DNA from: CAJPQU01 sp052170475
GTDB taxonomy: Bacteria > Bacillota > Negativicutes > Selenomonadales > Selenomonadaceae
Direction of reading: 5' to 3'
DNA length: 64,000 nt
NCBI GenBank assembly: GCA_052170475.1
Contig: JBQNAL010000007.1
Coordinates: forward strand, 54,673 to 118,672
Part shown: piece by piece, positions 57,970-64,000 of the stretch
Layout: every line of letters starts with the position of its first letter
Position numbering within the stretch: the stretch's first letter is position 1
The notes under the pieces: model-generated
Database searches by the model: none
What the model was told of the DNA's origin: nothing
Seen by the model: only the letters and a program-made list of their open reading frames with translations
Translations under genes and position numbers: made by a program

Positions 57970-59831
57970 GTTTGGGAGACGCTGCCTTCACGCGGGAGAA
58001 AAAACGCGTGAAAACCATACGGACGATCATCCAGATCTTCTGTTTGATGGGCATCGTGTATCTTTTGGTGGATGCGTTTTTCTCCTTGACGACCTATCGC
58101 CCTTTTGAAGGATACTCTGGTTCAGAGGGCGTGGATACGGGCTTTGTGGCTCTTTCTTATTTCGGCGTGGAGCGCAAGGGGGACAAGAACTCCCTCATCG
58201 GTGCGCCCCTCCTGCGCGAACACCTGAAGGCACTGCGCCAGCAAGGGTATGTGACCATCACCCAGCAGGATGTGGAGGCCTACTATGCGGAGGGCAAGCC
58301 GCTTCCGCCTCGGGCGCTCTTTTTGATGTTTGAGGATGGGCGGCGGGACACGGCGATCTTCGCCCAGCCCATTTTGGAGGAACTGAATTTTTTGGGGAAC
58401 ATGATGACCTACGCAGAGAATTTCGTGCGCAAGGATCTGACGTTTCTCCATCCCGATGAATTGTTAGAATTGGAGAAATCGAGCTATTGGCAGTTGGGGA
58501 CAAACGGGTACCGCTTGCAGTTCATCAACGTGTTTGACCGCTACGACAATTACATCGGCGAGATCGATCCTCTGCGCTTCTCCATGATGAAGCCGGCGCT
58601 CTCCCGCCGATACAACCACTACCTGATGGACTTCATCCGGGACAAGTACGGCGTGCCCAAAGAGAGTGTGAATCGGATGCACTACCGCATCGGCTACGAT
58701 TATGAGCGCTTGGAGGAGCTGTACCGCGAGGGGATAGGCTACGTGCCGGGGCTGTACGTCATCATGCACGCCAATACGGGCGCCTATGGCAATCATCCTT
58801 TGGTGAGTCAAACGAATGGACAGTGGATTCACAAGCTCTTTCGGATGAATTTCAACCGGGAAGGATATTCCTTCAATCAGCGCAACAGCAGCATCTACGA
58901 TCTTACGCGGATGCAGCCCCAGCCGGACTGGTCGGTCAACCATCTCCTCATGCGGATCAAGTATGACATCAATCAGCCGGTGGATTTCGTCGTCGGGGAC
59001 GCTGTGCGCCATGGAGACTGGGAGATCGTGAAAGGCGCGGCAGAGATGAAGGGGGAAGAGTACATCCTGACGTCTCTGCCCGAGGATAGTGGACTTTCTC
59101 GCCTGCGGAGCAGCGGCAGCTTTTCCGACGTACACCTTCAAGTGGAGCTGCGGGGGAACCGCTACGGGGAGCAGGGGATCTATCTGAGAGCCAATGACGA
59201 TCTTTCTCGCTTCATCCGTTTTCGCTTGGGCAATGGCGTCGTCTCCGTGGTGGAGAAAGTGGACGGCAGGGAACGTGAGCTGTATCGGGAGAAATTGTCT
59301 ACCCTCTTTGGGATTGCCCCTCTCTCGGTAGACGAAGCGCGGCGGGATGCGGAGGTGCTGGAGCTTCAGACCTTCGCGCGCTACGCCGATTCCTCTGCGC
59401 AGGCGAACGAGTACGCAGCGCGTGCCTTGCAGCGTCAGCAGGAATCTGCCCTTTCCGTCGCAGACGGGGGCGCAGTCTACGAGGAGACGACGGATCGGAA
59501 CGTGCGCTCCTTTCAAAAGCTCAATCTTTCTTTGGTGGGGGATACGCTGTCGATTCGTGTGGGTGGCGCGGAGGTTCCCACGATTACCGTGGGAGATACC
59601 GCCGCGGGGAGCCTTTTCCTCGAAGCGGGCTGGTCGGATGAGGCGCAATGGAGTCAGCGCAATCTTGCCGATGACGTCTATGACGGCCGCTTTTACAAGC
59701 TGACGGTGAGCGCTGATCCGGCGGGGGAGACGATCCTTTACTCCACGGAATACACGGGTTGGCCGAAAGTCAAAGCACGGGCGGCAGAGCTTTGGAATGG
59801 CGTCCTCAACTGGTTCATCGATGTTCTATAA
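57966..59831 (+). CDS. NodB-like/jelly-roll exported protein
   Basis: A 621-residue protein with an N-terminal membrane anchor (IIQIFCLMGIVYLLVDAFF). Residues about 55-290 resemble a polysaccharide-deacetylase domain (SLIGAPLLREHLKALRQQGY, ALFLMFEDGRRDTAIFAQP), with FED in place of FDD. The HxxxH position reads WQLGTNGYRLQ, so zinc binding is doubtful. Residues about 370-600 are beta-rich (VHLQVELRGNRYGEQGIYLR, FIRFRLGNGVVSVVEK), like concanavalin-type or DUF1080 carbohydrate-binding jelly rolls. The ATGA overlap with the synthase suggests coupling. It probably binds or guides the polymer in the periplasm. Confidence 0.75.
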   Translation: MSLGDAAFTREKKRVKTIRTIIQIFCLMGIVYLLVDAFFSLTTYRPFEGYSGSEGVDTGFVALSYFGVERKGDKNSLIGAPLLREHLKALRQQGYVTITQQDVEAYYAEGKPLPPRALFLMFEDGRRDTAIFAQPILEELNFLGNMMTYAENFVRKDLTFLHPDELLELEKSSYWQLGTNGYRLQFINVFDRYDNYIGEIDPLRFSMMKPALSRRYNHYLMDFIRDKYGVPKESVNRMHYRIGYDYERLEELYREGIGYVPGLYVIMHANTGAYGNHPLVSQTNGQWIHKLFRMNFNREGYSFNQRNSSIYDLTRMQPQPDWSVNHLLMRIKYDINQPVDFVVGDAVRHGDWEIVKGAAEMKGEEYILTSLPEDSGLSRLRSSGSFSDVHLQVELRGNRYGEQGIYLRANDDLSRFIRFRLGNGVVSVVEKVDGRERELYREKLSTLFGIAPLSVDEARRDAEVLELQTFARYADSSAQANEYAARALQRQQESALSVADGGAVYEETTDRNVRSFQKLNLSLVGDTLSIRVGGAEVPTITVGDTAAGSLFLEAGWSDEAQWSQRNLADDVYDGRFYKLTVSADPAGETILYSTEYTGWPKVKARAAELWNGVLNWFIDVL

Positions 59832-59863
59832 ATGTGTGGCCGTGGGGAAAGGGGTCAAAGGAT

Positions 59864-60898
59864 ATGGAAAAAATACTGCGCACGCTTGGCCTTTCGCTGG
59901 CAATTCTCCTGACGACGGGCTGCGGGACGCCGTTGCAAAGCGGGGCGCACCCGGCGGTCGCCCTCTCTGCGTGGTCGGCATACTGGGACATGGAGAGCGG
60001 CATGACGGAGTACGCTGCCATGCGCGGACGCCTGCGGGGCTTGTCCTACTTCGCGGCCTCCTTTGACGCGAAGGATCGCCTCGTCGTCCCTGACGCTGTG
60101 GCTAAGGCACGGCAGGCGGCGCTCAAAAAAGAAGACAAGGTGCCCGCCTATCTCACCATCGTCAATGATGCGGTGGGGGAGAATGGCAAGGCGCTCGACA
60201 AGGATACGGCGGTACTGCGCCGGGTGCTGGCCGATACGGCGTCCATGGATCGCCACATCGCGGAGATCATCGCCTTGGGGAAGGAAGGGCGCTACGACGG
60301 CATTGAATTGGATTACGAGCGGATCTGGAAAGATGCGCCGGATCTCGTCCCACGGTTCATGGATTTCACCTATCGGCTCTCGAAAGCTGCGATTGAGGCG
60401 GGGCTGAAACTGCGCATCGTCTTAGAGCCTTCGACTCCCTTTGATGCGGGCTTTTGCCGAGGACCGGAGTATGTGGTCATGCTCTATAACCTCTATGGTC
60501 TTCATAGCGTGCCGGGGGCGAAAGCGGATGGCGCTTTCATTGAAAAGATCGTGAAGCGGATGGCCGATCTGCCGGAGAAGCGGGCGGTGGCGCTGGCGAC
60601 GGGCGGCTGTCTGTGGGAGACCGCGAGCGGCAAGGCGCAGCGCTTTATCAGCCAACGGGAGGCGGTAGACTTACGGGATCGCCATCAAGCGCGAGAAACA
60701 CGGGATGGCGACAGTGCGGCGCTGGTTTTCCACTATCGGGAGAAGGAAAAGGACTATGTGGTCTGGTATGCCGACAGTGAGACACTGAACGCGTGGATCA
60801 CGGTGGCGGCTCGTCAGGGGATCCCTGCGGTCAGCCTGTGGCGGTTGGGCGGGAACACCGACATCCGTGAGATCAAAGAACGGGGGGAGAAGTCATGA
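59864..60898 (+). CDS. GH18-like lipoprotein
   Basis: A 344-residue lipoprotein: a short signal peptide ending in LLTTGCGTP (lipobox) and then a TIM-barrel of the GH18/YaaH type. ALSAWSAYWDMESG is the first strand, LSYFAASFDAKDRL follows, and YDGIELDYERIW holds the catalytic-motif acids (D145, E148, D150, E152), with E152 as the likely acid. IPAVSLWRLGG is the final strand. It may cut or process the exported polymer. ATG 59864 gives the signal peptide; the longer frame to 59759 lies inside the previous gene. The stop overlaps the next start (ATGA). Confidence 0.82.
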   Translation: MEKILRTLGLSLAILLTTGCGTPLQSGAHPAVALSAWSAYWDMESGMTEYAAMRGRLRGLSYFAASFDAKDRLVVPDAVAKARQAALKKEDKVPAYLTIVNDAVGENGKALDKDTAVLRRVLADTASMDRHIAEIIALGKEGRYDGIELDYERIWKDAPDLVPRFMDFTYRLSKAAIEAGLKLRIVLEPSTPFDAGFCRGPEYVVMLYNLYGLHSVPGAKADGAFIEKIVKRMADLPEKRAVALATGGCLWETASGKAQRFISQREAVDLRDRHQARETRDGDSAALVFHYREKEKDYVVWYADSETLNAWITVAARQGIPAVSLWRLGGNTDIREIKERGEKS

Positions 60899-62646
60899 GC
60901 GAGGAGCGGGGCTTTTTAGGGCGTATGGTTTTACTGGTTCTTGGCCTTTGCCTTTTTGTGGATCCACACATCACTATGGCGGCTGCTCTGCCCGGCGTTT
61001 CAGATCCGGCGGTCTATGAAAAGATGCGCGAGGAGAATGACGGTCGTCTGGCGTTTAAGCAGCGCTTTATCACCACCACGCGCCAATCGGTGGTCTTTAC
61101 CTTTGGCGGCTTTTCTAAGGAAGCGCCGCTTAGGGACATCTTGGATAAGATGGCGGCCAAGGGCTGGACGGGAACCTTCTTCGTCACGACGCGGGAGTTG
61201 GAGAAAAACGGGGCGAATTTAGACCTCATCGCCGCGCGTGGGCAGGATTTTGGCGTCGCGATCCACACCAAGGATACGGACGATTTCTATTCGATCTGCG
61301 CTCAGATCGACTATGTGCGAAACGGCCTTCGGGAGCGCTACGGCATCGAAACCACCTCGGTGCGCCACATGGGAGGCCCTGAGTCACCGGCTCTTCAAGA
61401 GGCGGTGGCGGCTCTTGGCTGTGAACTTTATGGTCAGAGCCTCAACGTCGTGCAGGGCAAGCATAAAGACGCGAAATCGCCCGCCGAGGTCATGCCGGAC
61501 ATCTTCGGCAAGTGGACGACATCTCTGGGGCGTGGGCAGCTCGTCTACCTGCGCACGGATTTTTATACCCATGAGATGCTGGCCGGGGAAATGATGATGG
61601 AGGTCTGGAAGAAGAAGATCGACAACATCGCCTATCGTGCCTTTGGGGATTCCCCTGAAACGAATCCCCATAACGACTCCGCCTACGCTGTGGAGTCCAT
61701 TCGGGAAGTGTTAGCGGACAAGGACAAGCTGTGGCAGTATCCGGTGGATCCCGAAAAGATCCTGCCGGAGTTGCGTCCTGACTATGTTCCTTTTCCCATC
61801 AACGATCAAAATTTTGCAGAAGAGTTTTACAAGCGGTACCTCGGGGCATCGGATGTGAACGAAAGGGATCGCATGACGGAGTTTTCCCGCAGCGAAATGA
61901 TCAAAGCAGACAAGACGGGCGTCGTCAAGACGGTGCCGGATAATGCCGTCTTTTTCACCTTCGATGACTGGGGGTGTGATGATTCCGTCAATCATCTGCT
62001 TTACGTTCTCCGTAAGCACAAGGTGCCGGGAACCTTTTTCATCATCACCCTGAACATGCCGAACAATCCCAATCTGCTCCGCGCTATCGCGGCCGATGGG
62101 CAAGAAATCGGCAGCCACACCAACAGTCACAAGGCGATGAATCGGCGCGATGCACGCGGGCATCAAGTCGCCGTCATGGGGAAAGAGGAATACGCTGCGG
62201 ACGTGCGGGAGAGCTTCTTGCGTCTTTCTGATACCATCGGCGACATGGTGGTGGGCGGGCGGCCGGCGCTGACCCGCCTCATGCGGCCTCCAACCTTGGC
62301 GGTGAGCCGCTCCGGGGTTCGGGCGAATTTCGATGCGGGCTTTACCTACATCGTGTCAGGGGAAAGCACATCGGACTACGCACAGCCGAATTTGTCCTCG
62401 ATGGTCGCTGCCATGCAGAACGCCATCTTCAATCATCGGGGAAAGGTGCGAAAGGGCATCGTCCTCGTCATGCACATGAGCGCCACAGCGAAATTTACCG
62501 CCAAAGCGGTGGACCTCATGTTGACGGCGAATGAACAGCGCCCTGACGGCGATCCCGCGAAATTCCGTTTAGCGCGCTTAGATGACTATCTCACCGGCGA
62601 TTATTCCCAAATCAAACATCATGTTCCGGCGGTCAATCTTCGCTAA
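60895..62646 (+). CDS. Tandem NodB polysaccharide deacetylase
   Basis: A 583-residue exported protein with a signal peptide (MVLLVLGLCLFVDPHITMAAA). It has two NodB domains. The first (about 62-235) is degenerate: VVFTFGGFSKE replaces TFDDG and VAIHTKDTDDF lacks the second His. The second (about 350-575) keeps the metal set: FFTFDDWGCDD (D357, D358) and EIGSHTNSHKAM (H408, H412). It would N-deacetylate an amino-sugar polymer, as PgaB and IcaB do for PNAG. It is the only deacetylase in the operon with all catalytic residues. It ends the operon. Confidence 0.88.
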   Translation: MSEERGFLGRMVLLVLGLCLFVDPHITMAAALPGVSDPAVYEKMREENDGRLAFKQRFITTTRQSVVFTFGGFSKEAPLRDILDKMAAKGWTGTFFVTTRELEKNGANLDLIAARGQDFGVAIHTKDTDDFYSICAQIDYVRNGLRERYGIETTSVRHMGGPESPALQEAVAALGCELYGQSLNVVQGKHKDAKSPAEVMPDIFGKWTTSLGRGQLVYLRTDFYTHEMLAGEMMMEVWKKKIDNIAYRAFGDSPETNPHNDSAYAVESIREVLADKDKLWQYPVDPEKILPELRPDYVPFPINDQNFAEEFYKRYLGASDVNERDRMTEFSRSEMIKADKTGVVKTVPDNAVFFTFDDWGCDDSVNHLLYVLRKHKVPGTFFIITLNMPNNPNLLRAIAADGQEIGSHTNSHKAMNRRDARGHQVAVMGKEEYAADVRESFLRLSDTIGDMVVGGRPALTRLMRPPTLAVSRSGVRANFDAGFTYIVSGESTSDYAQPNLSSMVAAMQNAIFNHRGKVRKGIVLVMHMSATAKFTAKAVDLMLTANEQRPDGDPAKFRLARLDDYLTGDYSQIKHHVPAVNLR

Positions 62647-62680
62647 ACCGAATCGAACATGACTTTTTTACTCCGTCCCC

Positions 62681-62709
62681 TTGACAGAAGAAATGAGAAC
62701 TGTTATCAT
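62681..62709 (+). promoter_or_regulatory. Promoter of the DUF2325 gene with Fur-like box
   Basis: TTGACA (62681-62686), a 17-bp spacer and TATCAT (62704-62709): the best -35 in the window. Overlapping the spacer and -10 is TGAGAAC-T-GTTATCA (62694-62708), which matches the 7-1-7 Fur consensus at about 11 of 14 positions and lies in an 8-bp imperfect inverted repeat. A regulator bound here would block RNA polymerase. Confidence 0.65.
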
Positions 62710-62757
62710 TTAGTCATTGAGCAGTATTCTCATCTACGCTGAAGGAGCGATCATGTC

Positions 62758-63039
62758 ATGAGTATAGTCATCGTGGGCGGTAATGACTGTATGGTTCGCC
62801 AGTATAAGGATCTATGTGAGAAGTACGCGTGTCGGGCAAAGGTCTTTACCCAGGTGCCGAAAGGTTTTCGGGATAAGATCGGAACGCCGGACATCATGGT
62901 ACTCTTCACCCATACCGTCAGTCATAAGATGGTGCAGAGCGCCCTCATCGAAGCGCGGCGTAAGAACGTCAAAGTGGTGCGTTCCCACACCTCCAGCTCG
63001 CACGCACTGCGGGACATTTTGGAAGAACATGCAAGCTAA
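62758..63039 (+). CDS. DUF2325 protein
   Basis: A 93-residue protein of the DUF2325 family. IVIVGGNDCMVRQYKDLCEKY is the typical start, DIMVLFTHTVSHKMVQSAL the central motif and RSHTSSSHALRDIL the C-terminal segment. Conserved His and Cys residues suggest a metal site, but the function is unknown. ATG 62758 has GAAGGAG ten bases upstream; an ATG five bases earlier is out of frame and stops at once. The Fur-like box in its promoter points to metal regulation. Confidence 0.88.
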   Translation: MSIVIVGGNDCMVRQYKDLCEKYACRAKVFTQVPKGFRDKIGTPDIMVLFTHTVSHKMVQSALIEARRKNVKVVRSHTSSSHALRDILEEHAS

Positions 63040-63071
63040 CTCGTTTCCTCTTCAATCACATACCGTGTGGC

Positions 63072-63105
63072 GAAAGAGCGCGGCCTCCAGGGGTTGCGCT
63101 CTTTC
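63072..63105. terminator. Hairpin after the DUF2325 gene
   Basis: A perfect 10-bp stem (GAAAGAGCGC, 63072-63081, with 63096-63105) around a 14-base loop. No T-run follows, so a terminator role is only probable. Confidence 0.5.
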
Positions 63106-63119
63106 CCTTGACGCAGTTT

Positions 63120-63148
63120 TTGGCAGGGGCGATCTTTTGTGCTATGAT
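63120..63148 (+). promoter_or_regulatory. Promoter of the PHP phosphatase gene
   Basis: TTGGCA (63120-63125), a 17-bp spacer and TATGAT (63143-63148), about 35 bases before the start codon. Confidence 0.7.
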
Positions 63149-63182
63149 TACCGTGACAGATGGAGAAAGGAGCGTGACGGCG

Positions 63183-63962
63183 ATGTTTTTTGACAGTCAC
63201 GTCCATACGCAGTTTTCGGCTGATTCGCGCATGACCGCCGAAGCGGCTCTGCGGGAGGCAAAACAACAGGGAATAGGGCTTGTCTTTACGGAACATGTGG
63301 ATTTTAGCTACCCGGGGGAGATGAAGTTTTGGTTTTCGCCGGAAGCATATTGGGCGGCCTATGCGCCGCTTCGGGGAGACAACCTCCTCTTGGGGGCAGA
63401 GGTGGGGCTTGTCTTAGGGGAAGAAGACATGGCAGCGGCCTTTTTGGCTCGCGCCCCCTTCGATGAAGTGATCGGCTCCGTTCATCTCTTGTACGGAAAA
63501 GATCTCTACGAAGCGGACACCTATGCAGGACGAACGAAAAGCGAGCTGTATAGGGACTATCTCTCTTTGATGGCACGTTTGGTGCGGGCACATCCCTATA
63601 TTGACACCCTGGGGCATATCGACTACATCGTCCGGTACGCGCCGTACGACGATCCTGCTTTGCGCTACGAAGAGTATACGGCGGAGATCGATGCGGTGCT
63701 CGTAGCGCTCGTCGAAACGGATACGGCGCTCGAACTCAACACTCGCCGCCTTGGCGACGCTCTTGCCGCAGAAACACTCCTGCCCATTTATCGGCGCTAC
63801 GGGGAAGTGGGCGGACAATACGTTACGATTGGTTCGGATGCGCACGAGCCGGACGCCATCGGCGCCCATTTCACGACGGCACAACAAATCGCCAAAACCT
63901 GCGGCCTGACGCCCGTCACCTTCCGTGCCCGCCGCCCGGTAAAAATTTTTTGTAAGTTGTAA
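63183..63962 (+). CDS. PHP-domain histidinol-phosphatase-like protein
   Basis: A 259-residue PHP-family phosphoesterase resembling HisJ/HisK, which hydrolyses histidinol phosphate. FFDSHVHTQFSADS holds the first metal ligands (H6, H8), LVFTEHVDF the next, LLLGAEVGL a metal Glu, VIGSVHLLYG, TLGHIDYIVRY and the final IGSDAHEPDAIG. No other histidine genes are nearby, so another phosphoester is possible. AAAGGAG lies ten bases before ATG 63183; the frame is open further upstream through the promoter. Confidence 0.85.
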   Translation: MFFDSHVHTQFSADSRMTAEAALREAKQQGIGLVFTEHVDFSYPGEMKFWFSPEAYWAAYAPLRGDNLLLGAEVGLVLGEEDMAAAFLARAPFDEVIGSVHLLYGKDLYEADTYAGRTKSELYRDYLSLMARLVRAHPYIDTLGHIDYIVRYAPYDDPALRYEEYTAEIDAVLVALVETDTALELNTRRLGDALAAETLLPIYRRYGEVGGQYVTIGSDAHEPDAIGAHFTTAQQIAKTCGLTPVTFRARRPVKIFCKL

Positions 63963-63979
63963 AATAAATTGACGCAAAA

Positions 63980-63995
63980 AGTTCCATTTTGGAAC
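63980..63995. repeat. Inverted repeat at the window end
   Basis: GTTCCA and TGGAAC flank a short T-rich loop just after the PHP phosphatase gene. It could be part of a terminator or operator, but the window ends here and no role can be assigned. Confidence 0.3.
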
Positions 63996-64000
63996 CCATT

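Noticed and set aside
1..64000. CRISPR arrays, insertion sequences, prophage genes, attachment sites
   Set aside because: No regularly spaced repeats, transposase or integrase motifs, or direct repeats at the tRNA gene were seen by eye.

Overview
The window reads as a GC-rich chromosome segment from a motile, diderm Firmicute of the class Negativicutes, most likely Selenomonadaceae. Four things point there: a flagellin; an outer-membrane type beta-barrel protein; Firmicute housekeeping genes (RNase M5, a DegS-like kinase, DUF2325); and a fold-III lysine/ornithine decarboxylase that, from memory, closely resembles the Selenomonas ruminantium enzyme. I see no insertion sequence, phage gene, rRNA or CRISPR array. 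One tRNA-Arg(CCU) is present.

Layout. (1) 0.1-2.5 kb: flagellin with a CsrA-like leader, a terminator and a lipoprotein. (2) 2.6-12.7 kb: a GC-rich block of SunS-like GT2/TPR glycosyltransferases (five GT2 modules in three proteins), a TPR protein, a methyltransferase-like protein and a StrF-type glycosyltransferase. (3) 12.8-14.1 kb, minus strand: an orphan antitoxin-like gene and a TylF-type methyltransferase. (4) 14.6-34.1 kb: a surface-glycan island containing a CDP-glycerol transferase-like protein with a propeller, methyltransferases, an alkaline-phosphatase-superfamily protein, glycosyltransferases, a LicD, and a complete-looking set of genes for making and activating 2-aminoethylphosphonate (AEP). 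(5) 34.2-40.9 kb: three more LicD proteins, a TPR/sulfatase-fold protein with a paralogue lacking the catalytic domain, and GalE. (6) 41.0-51.7 kb: tRNA-Arg, a DASS transporter, type II NADH dehydrogenase, YgbA-like protein, lysine decarboxylase, a DegS-like kinase, a fold-I decarboxylase, Tmk, RNase M5 and RsmA. (7) 52.0-62.6 kb: an apparent exopolysaccharide operon: beta-barrel protein, UDP-sugar dehydrogenase, PilZ-GT2 synthase, three NodB-like proteins and a GH18-like lipoprotein. (8) 62.7-64.0 kb: a DUF2325 gene with a Fur-like box and a PHP phosphatase.

How the genes may work together. Because the flagellin lies next to the glycosyltransferases and the phosphonate genes lie further into the same array, I infer that the cell makes a flagellin (or other surface) glycan decorated with AEP or a related phosphonate. 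The proposed route is PEP to phosphonopyruvate (PEP mutase), to phosphonoacetaldehyde (Ppd), to AEP (aminotransferase), to CDP-AEP (PntC/LicC-like cytidylyltransferase), then transfer by LicD. A CysC-like kinase without sulfate-activation partners and a radical-SAM/nucleotidyltransferase fusion suggest that the final headgroup is more elaborate than AEP. The second candidate system is the 52-63 kb polysaccharide operon, in which only one of four NodB-like domains keeps its catalytic residues.

All calls come from reading the sequence and remembered family motifs; no search was run.
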